Of a DNA stretch of 32,668 bases, positions 5,972 through 14,875 are shown in pieces. The notes under the pieces are model-generated. The model was given only the letters and a program-made list of their open reading frames with translations, had not been told where the DNA came from and made no database searches. This DNA is from a virus: positions 1-32,668 of IMG/VR virus record IMGVR_UViG_3300021962_000378. The stretch is one strand, 5' to 3'. Each line of letters begins with the position of its first letter. Within the stretch, counting starts at the first letter, position 1. The translations under genes were made by a program, and so were the position numbers.

Positions 5972-6394
5972 ATGCCGAAAATTGAAAAACCCGCTACAGA
6001 AAAGCACGACGGAAGACAGGCCAACGGTGGAGCTCGAGAAGGGGCGGGAAGGCCTGCTTTTGAGCCAACAGAGGCCGAACGTAAACAAGTCGAGGTGTTG
6101 TCTGGGCACGGGTTGCCGATTGACCAGATTGGGGCGCTAGTGCGTGAGGGTATCAGCGTCGACACGTTGCGCGCTCATTTCCAAGCCGAACTGGTTGCGG
6201 GTAAAGCGCGGGCTAACTCGCAAATTGGGCAAACTCTTTTTGAGAAAGCAATTAGCGGCGATACAACCGCTATGATTTGGTGGTCCAAAACACAAATGAG
6301 GTGGGCCGAAACGCAGAAACACGAACTCACCGGGGCAGATGGCGCGCCGCTTGAATTTACGAAAATCGAGCGGGTGATTGTGAAGAATGAGTAG
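5972..6394 (+). CDS. terS: Terminase small subunit (140 aa)
   Basis: Recognises packaging DNA and delivers it to the large subunit. The N-terminus is Gly/Arg-rich (GGAREGAGRPAF), followed by a helix-turn-helix-like segment (IDQIGALVREGISVDTLRAHF, residues about 50-71) and an oligomerisation region ending TTAMIWWSKTQMRWAE, typical of small terminases. ATG at 5972 follows AAGGAG by 6 bases; a TTG at 5927 is not needed. It overlaps terL by 8 bases. First gene of the rightward arm; the pac site is likely in or near it. Confidence 0.85.
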   Translation: MPKIEKPATEKHDGRQANGGAREGAGRPAFEPTEAERKQVEVLSGHGLPIDQIGALVREGISVDTLRAHFQAELVAGKARANSQIGQTLFEKAISGDTTAMIWWSKTQMRWAETQKHELTGADGAPLEFTKIERVIVKNE

Positions 6395-7616
6395 CAAAAC
6401 GCTGCAACTCGAGACGCCTGCCTGGGCTGAACCTCTATTGTCGCCCAGCCGATACAAAGGCGCTTGGGGAGGGCGCGGGTCTGGAAAATCGCACTTCTTC
6501 GCGGAACTAATGATTGAGCAACACATTTTGAACCCTAGGCGGCGCAGTGTGTGTGTGCGTGAGATTCAAAAATCCCTCAACCAGTCTGTAAAACGGCTAT
6601 TAGAGACCAAAATTCAGGAGATGAACGCTGGCGCATATTTTGAGGTTCAAGAGGCCGTTATCAAATCCAAACGCGGCGATGGGGCGATCATATTCCAAGG
6701 GATGCAAAACCACACGGCGGACTCAATCAAATCCCTCGAGGGCTATGATTGCGCGTGGGTTGAGGAAGCTCAATCCCTCAGCCAAACGAGTCTGGATCTG
6801 CTACGTCCGACTATCCGCAACCCTGGAAGCGAATTGTGGTTCACGTGGAATCCCCGCCAAGCAAATGACCCGGTGGATTTTCTGCTGCGTGGGCCAACTC
6901 CGCCAAAAGACGCAACGGTGCTCAAAGTCAATTTCACAGATAACCCTTGGTTTCCGCAAGTCCTGCGTGACGAAATGAAGTACGACAAGCGGCGTGACCC
7001 AGACAAGTATCAGCACGTTTGGCAAGGTTCTTACCTGACAAACAGCAGCGCTAGGGTGTTCCGGAACTGGAAGATTGACGAGTTCGAGGCCCCTCCAGAC
7101 GCAATCCATCGGCTTGGTGCTGATTGGGGATTCGCAATTGATCCCACAACCCTAGTACGTTGCCATATTGTTGGGCGCACCCTCTACATCGACTATGAGG
7201 CCTACATGGTTGGTTGCGAGATAGTCAACACCCCCGAATTATTCATGCAGGTCCCAGACGCCGAAAAGTGGCCAATCGTTGCAGATTCAGCCCGCCCCGA
7301 AACTATCAGTCATATGCGTAAGAACGGATTTCCAAAGATAATGACGGCGGTAAAAGGCCCCCGGTCCGTAGAGGAAGGGGTTGAATTCATCAAGGGCTAT
7401 GACATTATAGTTCACCCAAGGTGCACACACACAATTGACGAACTAAGCCTGTATAGCTACAAGCAAGACCCACTCACGGGCAACATCCTGCCTATATTAG
7501 CAGGCAAGAAAAACCACATGATAGACGCCCTTCGCTATGCTTGTGAGGGTGCCCGGCGTTCAATCATTACCCGCGCCGCTGGCGTTGTCCCATTGCCAAC
7601 CGTAAAGCGTTGGTGA
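6387..7616 (+). CDS. terL: Terminase large subunit (409 aa), PBSX-like
   Basis: ATP-driven packaging motor and nuclease. Walker A is GGRGSGKS (28-35), Walker B is DCAWVEEA (121-128) and the coupling motif is WFTWNP (151-156). The nuclease domain shows the three acidic positions of the RNase H-like fold: D246 (GADWGF), D300 (VADSARPE) and D380 (HMIDALRY). Length and motif spacing fit the PBSX-type family, usually linked with headful packaging, which agrees with the circular assembly. Complete and intact. Confidence 0.95.
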   Translation: MSSKTLQLETPAWAEPLLSPSRYKGAWGGRGSGKSHFFAELMIEQHILNPRRRSVCVREIQKSLNQSVKRLLETKIQEMNAGAYFEVQEAVIKSKRGDGAIIFQGMQNHTADSIKSLEGYDCAWVEEAQSLSQTSLDLLRPTIRNPGSELWFTWNPRQANDPVDFLLRGPTPPKDATVLKVNFTDNPWFPQVLRDEMKYDKRRDPDKYQHVWQGSYLTNSSARVFRNWKIDEFEAPPDAIHRLGADWGFAIDPTTLVRCHIVGRTLYIDYEAYMVGCEIVNTPELFMQVPDAEKWPIVADSARPETISHMRKNGFPKIMTAVKGPRSVEEGVEFIKGYDIIVHPRCTHTIDELSLYSYKQDPLTGNILPILAGKKNHMIDALRYACEGARRSIITRAAGVVPLPTVKRW

Positions 7617-7648
7617 GAGACTAGCCCCAAAACAACCAAGGAGACACC

Positions 7649-9727
7649 ATGGCCAGACTCTCTAACGATCAACGACTATCTAACCTACACGCCGATGCAT
7701 TGGCCCAATTCGATGACGTGCAAAGCGCGCTCAGAGACGAGCGGCTACAGTGCCTACAAGACCGGCGCTTCTACTCACTATGTGGTAGCCAATGGGAAGG
7801 CCCGTTGTCGGACCAGTACGAAAACAAACCCAAGTTCGAAGTGAACAAAATAATGTTGGCCGTGATCCGAATCGTGAACGAGTACAGAAACAACCGGATA
7901 ACGGTGGACTTCGTGTCCAAGGACGGCACGGACAATGACAAGTTGGCGGATGTTTGCGACGGGCTGTACAGAGCTGATGAACAAGCGTCTGTAGCTAATG
8001 AGGCGTATGATAACGCATTCGAGGAAGCCGTTGGGGGTGGCATTGGCGCGTGGCGTCTACGTGCGATATATGAGGACGACGAGGACCCAGAGGACGACCG
8101 CCAACGTGTTCGAATAGAGCCTATCTTTGATGCTGATAGCTCAGTGTTTTTCGACCTAGGAGCCAAGAGGCAGGACAAATCAGACGCCAAATTCTGCTTC
8201 GTCGTCACGTCAATGACAACCCAGGCATACAAAGACACGTGGGGCGATGACCCGTCTAGCTGGCCAAAAACAATCCACCAATATGAGTTTGATTGGGCCA
8301 CCCCCGATGTGGTTTACGTGGCAGAGTATTACAAGGTTGAGGAAAAGAGCGAGACGGTCCGAATATTCGAGACACTCACAGGCGAAGAAGAGCGCTACAC
8401 GCAAGCGGATTTTGCGGCCGATGACACATTGGAAGCAACATTGCAGGCAATCGGAACCGTTGAAGTGCGACAAAAGCGCGTTAAGCGTAGAAAAGTCCGC
8501 AAGTATGTTCTGTCCGGGGGCCGGGTACTAGAAGATTCGGGCTATATCGCTGGCAAGTGTATCCCTATCGTAGTTGTCTACGGGAAGCGTTGGTTCGTGG
8601 ATAACATCGAACGCTGTATGGGCGCTGTTAGACTAGCCAAAGATGCTCAACGCCTCAAGAATATGCAGCTATCCAAGTTGGGAGAGATAAGCGCTCTATC
8701 GTCCGTGGAAAAGCCAATACTCACCCCCGAGCAGGTAGCCGGGCACCAAGTCATGTGGGCCGAGGACAATATCAAAGACTACCCGTACTTGCTAATCAAT
8801 CCAATAACAGACCAGAACGGAAACCAGGCTGTAAGCGGCCCCGTGGCATATACGCGTAGCGCCGCTATCCCACCTGCAATGGCTGCACTTCTACAGATAA
8901 CCGAGCAGGACATGCAGGACATCCTAGGCAACCCTCAAGGGGCTGACAAGATGGTGTCGGGAGTGTCTGGCAAGGCGGTGGAGATGATACAGACGCGTGT
9001 GGACATGCAAACGTTTATTTACATGAGCAACTTTGCAAAAGGGATGAAGCGTTGCGGGGAAATCTGGCTATCGATGGCTAAAGATGTCTATATTGAAGAA
9101 AAGCGCAAACTAAAGACAGTCTCTCCCACCGGCGATGCTGGGGTGGTTGAACTAATGAGGCCCACGATTGACCAAGAGACTGGGGCAATTGTCATGGAAA
9201 ACGATCTATCAAGGGCCACATTCGACGTCGTCTCAGACGTGGGCCCATCTAGCAGCAGCAAGCGAGCAGCCACGGTCCGCGCATTAACGGGGATGCTACA
9301 GATCACACAGGACCCAGAGACGGCGCAGGTGATAACCGCAATGGCGATGATGAACATGGAAGGCGAAGGGATTGGAGATGCAAATGCTTATTTCCGCAAG
9401 AAACTATTAAGAATGGGGGTTGTTAAACCAACCGAGAAAGAAGCCCAGGAACTTATGGCGGAGATGCAGGGAACCACTCAAGATCCAAATTCTATGTATT
9501 TGCAAGCAGCAGCCGAGGAAGCCACCGCAAAAGCCGCCAAAGCCAGAGCCGACACCGTGGAGACTATTGCGAGTTCAGAACTTAAACGGGCTCAGACAAT
9601 GAAGACGCTGTCAGAAGTAGATATGGATTCGCAGGACCACGCGGTTCGGATGATGGAGTCAATAATTCCACAAGAGCAAATGGAGCAGCCCCAATTCCAA
9701 CCCCAAGTCCAACCCCTTCAGGGGTAA
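7649..9727 (+). CDS. P22-like portal protein (692 aa)
   Basis: Dodecameric ring at the packaging vertex. Size is close to P22 gp1 (about 725 aa). Recognisable parts are the N-terminal RRFYSLCGSQWEG/NKIMLAVIRIVNEYRNNR region, an internal GGIGAWRLRAIYED segment, and the C-terminal helical barrel region rich in Ala, Glu and Gln. The C-terminus ends in a Gln/Pro repeat (QPQFQPQVQPLQG). A clear AAGGAG precedes ATG at 7649. It lies between terL and the scaffold as in P22-like genomes. Confidence 0.92.
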   Translation: MARLSNDQRLSNLHADALAQFDDVQSALRDERLQCLQDRRFYSLCGSQWEGPLSDQYENKPKFEVNKIMLAVIRIVNEYRNNRITVDFVSKDGTDNDKLADVCDGLYRADEQASVANEAYDNAFEEAVGGGIGAWRLRAIYEDDEDPEDDRQRVRIEPIFDADSSVFFDLGAKRQDKSDAKFCFVVTSMTTQAYKDTWGDDPSSWPKTIHQYEFDWATPDVVYVAEYYKVEEKSETVRIFETLTGEEERYTQADFAADDTLEATLQAIGTVEVRQKRVKRRKVRKYVLSGGRVLEDSGYIAGKCIPIVVVYGKRWFVDNIERCMGAVRLAKDAQRLKNMQLSKLGEISALSSVEKPILTPEQVAGHQVMWAEDNIKDYPYLLINPITDQNGNQAVSGPVAYTRSAAIPPAMAALLQITEQDMQDILGNPQGADKMVSGVSGKAVEMIQTRVDMQTFIYMSNFAKGMKRCGEIWLSMAKDVYIEEKRKLKTVSPTGDAGVVELMRPTIDQETGAIVMENDLSRATFDVVSDVGPSSSSKRAATVRALTGMLQITQDPETAQVITAMAMMNMEGEGIGDANAYFRKKLLRMGVVKPTEKEAQELMAEMQGTTQDPNSMYLQAAAEEATAKAAKARADTVETIASSELKRAQTMKTLSEVDMDSQDHAVRMMESIIPQEQMEQPQFQPQVQPLQG

Positions 9728-9871
9728 CCCTTATTCATGTTTTGAACTGTCAGTGAAAGGTTGACAGTTCACTCCATTAAAGGCAGGTGTTGCTAAAAGT
9801 AAAAAAGCAGGTAAGAATAGGCTGACGGATTCCACCCGCCGTTAAACTGGGTGAGTTGATAGGAAACGCAC
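9728..9871. other. Portal-scaffold intergenic region with hairpin
   Basis: A 9-bp inverted repeat GAACTGTCA/TGACAGTTC (9744-9752 and 9762-9770, 9-nt loop) has no T run, so it is not a classical terminator. A weaker CACCC...GGGTG pair lies near 9837-9853. These may be RNA control or processing sites ahead of the scaffold and coat genes. No clear promoter. Confidence 0.5.
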
Positions 9872-10714
9872 ATGAATGAATTGGCAGTAGTTGAAGACGA
9901 TCAAATCGAAGTAGCCGAAGAAGAAGTCGAAGTCCCCGAAATCGTGGATGAGGAAGACCCCGAGGATACCGAAGACGATGTCGTCGTTAGCATTGGTGAG
10001 GACGCGCCGCCTCAAGAGGAACAGACCCCAGCCCCAAAATGGTTGCGCGAGTTGCGTAAGACGAACAGGGAGCTACAACGTCAAAACCGTGAACTGAAAA
10101 GCAAGGTGGAAAGCGCCGCACAGACTGAGACCAAGCCGGTCTTGCTAGGCAAGAAACCAACACTCGAAGATCACGACTATGACCCCGAGCCCTACGAAGC
10201 TGCGTTATCGGATTGGTTTACTCGTAAGCGACAATCTGACGATGCCCAAGCACAGCAAGAAGTTGAAGCTATGAATCAGCAGAAAGCGTGGAAAGCTAAG
10301 TTGGACGGTTACGGCAAAGCAAGGTCCGAGTTGCGGGTGAGGGACTTTGAAGAAGCGGAAGCCGTTGTCCAAGAAGCTTTTAATGTAACCCAGCAGGGAG
10401 TAGTTCTGCAGGGAGCAGAGAATCCGGCTCTAGTCATTTATGCAATTGGCAAAAACCAAAAGAAGCTAAAAGAGTTATCAGATATTAAGGACCCCGTGAA
10501 ATTCGCGTTTGCGGTAGCAAGACTGGAGAAAGAATTGAAAGTTACAAGCCGTAAGTCAGCAGCCCCCCAGCCCGAAAGAATCGTGTCAGGCACTGGCCGA
10601 GTATCCGGGGCCGTAGATTCAACCCTAGAGCGACTCCGCGAAGAAGCAGCGAAGACCGGAAACATGACAAAAGTCATCCAGTACAAGCAGCAGAAACGCG
10701 CGTCCTCAAAATAA
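9872..10714 (+). CDS. Scaffolding protein (280 aa), P22-like
   Basis: Directs coat assembly and is lost on DNA packaging. The first 50 residues are very acidic (EEEVEVPEIVDEEDPEDTEDD). A helical charged region follows (LRELRKTNRELQRQNRELKSKVE), and the C-terminus is basic (KQQKRASSK), like the coat-binding helix-turn-helix of P22 gp8. It sits directly before the coat gene, and size and position match gp8 (about 303 aa). Confidence 0.85.
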   Translation: MNELAVVEDDQIEVAEEEVEVPEIVDEEDPEDTEDDVVVSIGEDAPPQEEQTPAPKWLRELRKTNRELQRQNRELKSKVESAAQTETKPVLLGKKPTLEDHDYDPEPYEAALSDWFTRKRQSDDAQAQQEVEAMNQQKAWKAKLDGYGKARSELRVRDFEEAEAVVQEAFNVTQQGVVLQGAENPALVIYAIGKNQKKLKELSDIKDPVKFAFAVARLEKELKVTSRKSAAPQPERIVSGTGRVSGAVDSTLERLREEAAKTGNMTKVIQYKQQKRASSK

Positions 10715-10738
10715 TCATAAAACAAGGAGTCCATCACC

Positions 10739-12010
10739 ATGGCTAATAGTTTTTCCAAAGAAGAACGCGTCGCATTCGAAGATATTCTAGAGGGGTTTCA
10801 AGACCTTTTGGTCCTATCCCGTCACGTATCTGTATACAACACAGACCAAACCATGATGGCACGCACAAACAACGTTATCTGGCGTCCAATGCCCTACATG
10901 GCCCAATCGATCAATAGCACCCCAGGCACTTCAATTGCCGGTTCTTACCAAAACATGACTCAGTTGTCCGTTCCATCAACGATTGGATTCAGCAAGACTG
11001 TTCCATGGACAATGACCACGTTTGACCTCCGCGATGCCTTGCAAGAAGGTCGTTTGGGTGAGTCCGCTAAACAAAAGCTTGCTTCTGATATCAACGTGGC
11101 TATCATGAACACAGCCGCAGCTCAAGGTACGTTGGTTGTTCCAATTTCAACGGCTTCCGGTGACTATGATGACATCGCCCTTTGTGACAGCATCATGAAC
11201 GAGCAAGGCGTTCCAGATTATGACCGCTTTTTAGGCTTATCTAGCCGTGACTACAACGGACTAGCCGGAAACTTGTCAACCGCCAGCCGGTCATTTGGCA
11301 ACTCTAAATCTGACAAAGCCTACGAGCGTAGCTTCGTTGGGATGGTTGCCGGATTTGACACATACAAATTCGACTACGCAAACCGCATCACAGCAGCAGC
11401 TGGGGGCGTTACCACAATTGATACACAGAACGCGGCTGTAAACTACTTAGTGCCACAAGCCACCTCAACGTCTGTTGGCGGCCAAATAAACGTGGACAAC
11501 AGATACCAAACGGTTACTGTTTCTAACACAGTTGGCGTAGTAGCTGGCGATGCCTTTACTATCGACGGAGTAGTCGCTGTTCACCACATCACGAAGCAGT
11601 CTACAGGCCAGTTGAAAACATTCCGTGTCATCAGCGTGACCAACGGCACACAAATGGTAATCAGCCCTGGGATCATCTCAAACCAAGTAGCAAGTGATGC
11701 GTCAGCTCAGTACAAAAACGTTATTGTAACGCCAGCCGCTGCAGCCCCAATCAACTGGCTAAACACAGCAGCCTCCAACATCAACGTATTTTGGCAGCGT
11801 GATTCGTTGGAAATATTGCCTGGCCGCTATGCCGTTCCCTCAGATGCAGGTACCGCAGTAATGCGCGCGACTACGGATCAGGGCGTGGAATTGGTCATGC
11901 AGAAGTTCTACGACATCGACAGCATGACGATTAAATATCGCCTCGACACATTGTTCGGCGTCGTCAACAAACAGCCAGAAATGTCTGGGATCTTATTGTT
12001 CAACCAATAA
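10739..12010 (+). CDS. Major coat protein (423 aa), P22 gp5-like HK97 fold
   Basis: Forms the icosahedral capsid. Length is near P22 coat (430 aa). The N-terminal arm is MANSFSKEERVAFEDILEGFQDLLVLSRHV-like. An inserted beta-rich stretch (about residues 230-330: VGVVAGDAFTIDGVVAVH and TFRVISVTNGTQMVISP) corresponds to the telokin-like I-domain of P22-type coats. CAAGGAG precedes ATG at 10739. It is followed directly by an intrinsic terminator. Confidence 0.92.
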   Translation: MANSFSKEERVAFEDILEGFQDLLVLSRHVSVYNTDQTMMARTNNVIWRPMPYMAQSINSTPGTSIAGSYQNMTQLSVPSTIGFSKTVPWTMTTFDLRDALQEGRLGESAKQKLASDINVAIMNTAAAQGTLVVPISTASGDYDDIALCDSIMNEQGVPDYDRFLGLSSRDYNGLAGNLSTASRSFGNSKSDKAYERSFVGMVAGFDTYKFDYANRITAAAGGVTTIDTQNAAVNYLVPQATSTSVGGQINVDNRYQTVTVSNTVGVVAGDAFTIDGVVAVHHITKQSTGQLKTFRVISVTNGTQMVISPGIISNQVASDASAQYKNVIVTPAAAAPINWLNTAASNINVFWQRDSLEILPGRYAVPSDAGTAVMRATTDQGVELVMQKFYDIDSMTIKYRLDTLFGVVNKQPEMSGILLFNQ

Positions 12011-12021
12011 ACGAACAAAGG

Positions 12022-12045
12022 GGAGGGGCTTCGGCCCCTTCTTTT
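12022..12045 (+). terminator. Intrinsic terminator after the coat gene
   Basis: Stem GGAGGGGC (12022-12029), TTCG tetraloop, GCCCCTTC (12034-12041) and a short T run (12042-12045). It probably lowers read-through so that coat is made in excess over the tail genes. The T run is short, so termination may be partial. Confidence 0.85.
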
Positions 12046-12064
12046 GGTTAAGAAGGAGGCTGTT

Positions 12065-12250
12065 ATGCCATTAAAAAAAGGTTATTCAAGCAAGGCTGTC
12101 GGGGAAAATATTGGTACTGAAATGAGTTCAGGAAAGCCCAAAAAGCAGGCCGTGGCTATCGCATTAAATATGGCGACCAAAGCAGCCAAAACAGCCAAAG
12201 CAGCCAAAGCAGCCGGTAAGCCAAGCAAAGCGCCAAAGGGCAAAAAATGA
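12065..12250 (+). CDS. Small basic protein (61 aa), DUF6496-like
   Basis: Starts MPLKKGYSSKAVGENI and has the SGKPKKQAVAIAL core typical of this small phage family. The C-terminus is a Lys/Ala-rich tail (TKAAKTAKAAKAAGKPSK). ATG at 12065 follows GGAGG by 5 bases; the TTG at 12044 lies in the terminator. Its stop overlaps the next start (ATGA). Probably nucleic-acid-binding; role unknown. Confidence 0.75.
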   Translation: MPLKKGYSSKAVGENIGTEMSSGKPKKQAVAIALNMATKAAKTAKAAKAAGKPSKAPKGKK

Positions 12251-12420
12251 AGACCGGTCTATACGCCAACATTAACGCAAAGCGGAAACGCATTGAAGAA
12301 CAGAAGGCTGCTGGCGTAAAAACTGAAAGCATGCGGAAACCTGGAACCAAAGGTGCCCCGACAAAAGCGGCCTTTGTTGCCTCTGCAAAAACAGCAAAGC
12401 CAAGGAAAGGAAAAAAATGA
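12247..12420 (+). CDS. Small basic protein (57 aa)
   Basis: Sequence MKTGLYANINAKRKRIEEQK, then MRKPGTKGAP and TAKPRKGKK at the end. The YANIxAKRKRI and MRKPGxKGAPT motifs recur in small phage proteins next to head genes. It is joined on both sides by ATGA overlaps (12247-12250 and 12417-12420), strong evidence that it is translated. Strongly positive charge; perhaps a DNA-associated virion protein. Confidence 0.75.
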   Translation: MKTGLYANINAKRKRIEEQKAAGVKTESMRKPGTKGAPTKAAFVASAKTAKPRKGKK

Positions 12421-12854
12421 GCATCTTACTACCCGCCATGATTTACAAAAGCCCTGGAATAAACAAGAAGCCCGGCGGCGGAACATACGATTATATCTGT
12501 GTTGAAACGCAAGATGTCCTAGATGAAAAGCTGGCCGAGGGTTGGTTCCTTTCTTCGTCCGAGGCCGTTGATTATGCCGGAAACAAAGCAAACGGCATAA
12601 AAAAGCTAAAACAAAAACTAGCAATAAAACCAACTAAAGAGAAAAAGGCGTCAAAGCCACTATCCCGGCGCCATAACGTCAGATATGAGACAGACCCAGA
12701 TCTAGACCCAGATCTAGAGACAGATAGACCTACCCGTGACGAACTCAAAGCAAAAGCCGCCGAGCTTGGGATTAAATTTCATCATCGCCTAACAGATAAA
12801 AATCTGGGAGAATTGATCGACGACAAACTAATGGCCGAGAATAAAGAGGATTAA
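12417..12854 (+). CDS. Virion-associated protein with C-terminal HeH/LEM-like domain (145 aa)
   Basis: The N-terminus has MIYKSPG and GGTYDYICVETQDVLDEKLAEGW, a pattern shared by small phage head proteins. A linker with DPDLDPDLETDRP follows. The C-terminus PTRDELKAKAAELGIKFHHRLTDKNLGELI reads as a HeH/LEM-type helix-extension-helix motif (about residues 105-140). It sits between the coat and gp4-like genes, where head-tail factors are normal. Confidence 0.65.
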   Translation: MSILLPAMIYKSPGINKKPGGGTYDYICVETQDVLDEKLAEGWFLSSSEAVDYAGNKANGIKKLKQKLAIKPTKEKKASKPLSRRHNVRYETDPDLDPDLETDRPTRDELKAKAAELGIKFHHRLTDKNLGELIDDKLMAENKED

Positions 12855-12855
12855 C

Positions 12856-13338
12856 ATGGGATGGACAAAGCGCCAATTTGTAACGCAAGCCTTCGAGGAA
12901 ATCGGATTGGCCTCCTATGTCTTTGATCTAACACCAGAGCAATTGCAGTCTGCCCTACGACGCCTAGATACAATGATGGCCGCATGGAATGCCCTTGGTA
13001 TTCGCCTAGGATACCCTCTTCCCTCAAGCCCACAGGATAGCGACCTAGATGAAGAGACCAATGTCCCCGACAGTTCAAATGAGGCTATCTATACCAGTCT
13101 GGCAATCAAGCTGGCTCCCAGCTACGGTAAACAGGTCATGCCAGATACTAAAGTAACCGCAAAGGAATCCTATAACACTCTGCTATCCCTTGCCGCAATG
13201 CCAATGGAGCAGCAGATGCCAGGCACAATGCCATCTGGTGCCGGAAACAAGCCATGGCGTGTATATGACGACCCATTCTTGACCCGCCCTTATAACCCCG
13301 TATTAGCCGGTCAAGACGGCCCACTTGAATTCAACTAG
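12856..13338 (+). CDS. Tail accessory factor gp4-like (160 aa)
   Basis: P22 gp4 (166 aa) binds the portal and starts tail assembly. This protein shows the matching layout: TKRQFVTQAFEEIGL at the start, SALRRLDTMMAAWNALG helices, then ANVPDSSNEAIYTSLAIKLAP-like NEAI and KVTAKESYNTLL segments. It ends in YDDPFLTRP and an extended tail. Good length match, placed after coat as in P22. Confidence 0.88.
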   Translation: MGWTKRQFVTQAFEEIGLASYVFDLTPEQLQSALRRLDTMMAAWNALGIRLGYPLPSSPQDSDLDEETNVPDSSNEAIYTSLAIKLAPSYGKQVMPDTKVTAKESYNTLLSLAAMPMEQQMPGTMPSGAGNKPWRVYDDPFLTRPYNPVLAGQDGPLEFN

Positions 13339-13350
13339 GAGAGCCACAAA

Positions 13351-14538
13351 ATGCCACAAATAAATCAACTCGCAAGCCTTAGCCAGGTGTCTGGTGCCGA
13401 CCAGATCCCCGTATACAACACAAACAATGGTGACGCTAGGAAGATGTCGGTCAACGCGTTGCTTCAATACTTCCAAACGACGTTTGCAGCCCCAACCGTA
13501 TCCACAAACTTATTCACGCCAGGTGCAGGGTTTAACGTCACAGTGCCAACACCTGTCGCTGACCAACAATGGATGATCCTACAGCCAGCAGGAACCTTGG
13601 CCACGGGAACAGTCACGCTGCCCCTGAATACAGGGGTTCCAGACGGGACCGAGGTATTGATCACCAGCACGCAAACCGTGACCGCATTCACACTAGCCCT
13701 GAATGGTGCCGCCCAAATTTTCGGGAATGTTTCCACGCTTACGTCCGGAGCCGCTATTCGCTATCGTTACTATTTAGCAACAAATAGTTGGTACAACATC
13801 ACAAACGAAACCTCCGGATTTAATGCCGCTATCCAAGCCTTTTTAAATAACCCAACCAGCGCCAATTTGCGTGCAGCAATGAGTGACGAGACAGGTACTG
13901 GGCTATTGGTATTTGCAACGAGCCCAACCTTAATAACTCCGATATTAGGAACGCCAACATCCGGCACATTGACTGCATGCACCGGGCTGCCGATTGCAAC
14001 CGGGGTATCTGGACTCGCCGCAAATATAGCCACTTTTTTAACAACCCCAACAAGCGCAAATTTAGCATTGGCGTTGACAGATGAATCAGGAACAGGGGCC
14101 GCTGTGTTCGCAAACGCTCCGACCCTTATAACTCCGATTTTAGGTGCAGCCACAGGAACAAGCCTATCAACCACGGGCAATCAGGTCGTGACCGGGGCCG
14201 GCAAACAAGGCTACGCAACAGGCGCAGGGGGTGGAGTGCTTCAGGCAACGAGCAAGGCTACAACTGTGGTACTTAATAAGTCATGTGGGCAAATCACAAT
14301 GGATGCTTCAGCGTTAGCCGCATCGACGACCGTGACCTTCACAATGACAAACAGTGTTATTGAATCGGGAGACGTCATCGTAATGAATCACATCACAGGC
14401 GGAACATTAGGGGCCTACACACTGAATGCCTCATGTGGCGTTGGGACGGCTGATATCAACGTTAGAAACGTAACGCTAGGAGCCCTTTCAGAGGCCGTCG
14501 TTTTGCGGTTCGCCGTGATTAAAGTTGTCGATGCGTAA
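13351..14538 (+). CDS. Phage fibre/virion surface protein with TSANL...SPTLITPILG repeats (395 aa)
   Basis: The N-terminus MPQINQLASLSQVSGADQIPVY is a common phage virion start. Two repeated modules follow: NPTSANLRAAMSDETGTGLLVF with ATSPTLITPILG, and TPTSANLALALTDESGTGAAVF with ANAPTLITPILG. The C-terminal part GYATGAGGGVLQATSKATTV...CGQITM is a beta-rich domain seen in other phage surface proteins. Probably a fibre or decoration protein; receptor role inferred. Confidence 0.75.
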   Translation: MPQINQLASLSQVSGADQIPVYNTNNGDARKMSVNALLQYFQTTFAAPTVSTNLFTPGAGFNVTVPTPVADQQWMILQPAGTLATGTVTLPLNTGVPDGTEVLITSTQTVTAFTLALNGAAQIFGNVSTLTSGAAIRYRYYLATNSWYNITNETSGFNAAIQAFLNNPTSANLRAAMSDETGTGLLVFATSPTLITPILGTPTSGTLTACTGLPIATGVSGLAANIATFLTTPTSANLALALTDESGTGAAVFANAPTLITPILGAATGTSLSTTGNQVVTGAGKQGYATGAGGGVLQATSKATTVVLNKSCGQITMDASALAASTTVTFTMTNSVIESGDVIVMNHITGGTLGAYTLNASCGVGTADINVRNVTLGALSEAVVLRFAVIKVVDA

Positions 14539-14825
14539 TGGAAAAAAAGGACTCAAGACTTGCGCGTGTTGGTGTAGAGGGCTTCAATAAGCCAAAACGA
14601 ACGCCAGCACATCCGACCAAAAGCCACGTAGTAGTGGCCAAGTCCGGTGACGAAGTGAAAACGATTCGCTTTGGGCAACAAGGTGTATCTGGCTCGCCAA
14701 AAAAGGAAGGTGAATCCAAAGCGGAAAAAACGCGGCGGGAATCCTTTAAGGCTAGGCACGCTGATAATATTTCAAAAGGCAAAATGTCAGCAGCTTATTG
14801 GGCAGATCGCGTTAAGTGGACATGA
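14538..14825 (+). CDS. Small conserved phage protein with SAAYWADRVKW ending (95 aa)
   Basis: Basic protein with KSHVVVAKSGDEVKTIRFGQQGVSG and a C-terminal SFKARHADNISKGKMSAAYWADRVKW pattern that I recognise from small uncharacterised phage proteins (DUF5872-like). The ATG overlaps the upstream TAA (TAATG), so translation is coupled. Role unknown. Confidence 0.7.
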   Translation: MEKKDSRLARVGVEGFNKPKRTPAHPTKSHVVVAKSGDEVKTIRFGQQGVSGSPKKEGESKAEKTRRESFKARHADNISKGKMSAAYWADRVKWT

Positions 14826-14832
14826 CGATGTG

Positions 14833-14841
14833 TGTTATAAT
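14833..14841 (+). promoter_or_regulatory. Extended -10 promoter before the lysis genes
   Basis: TGTTATAAT is a perfect extended -10 (TGn plus TATAAT). No good -35 box lies at the usual distance, which such promoters tolerate. It lies 35 bp upstream of the peptidase gene. Confidence 0.55.
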
Positions 14842-14875
14842 AAAAAAAAATAGGAATTTAGGATTCGGTGATTAA

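Noticed and set aside
9761-9766. Rightward promoter with TTGACA
   Set aside because: No -10-like hexamer lies 16-18 bases downstream, and the hexamer is part of the hairpin.
9744-9770. Intrinsic terminator after the portal gene
   Set aside because: The stem is perfect but no T run follows; reported only as a hairpin.
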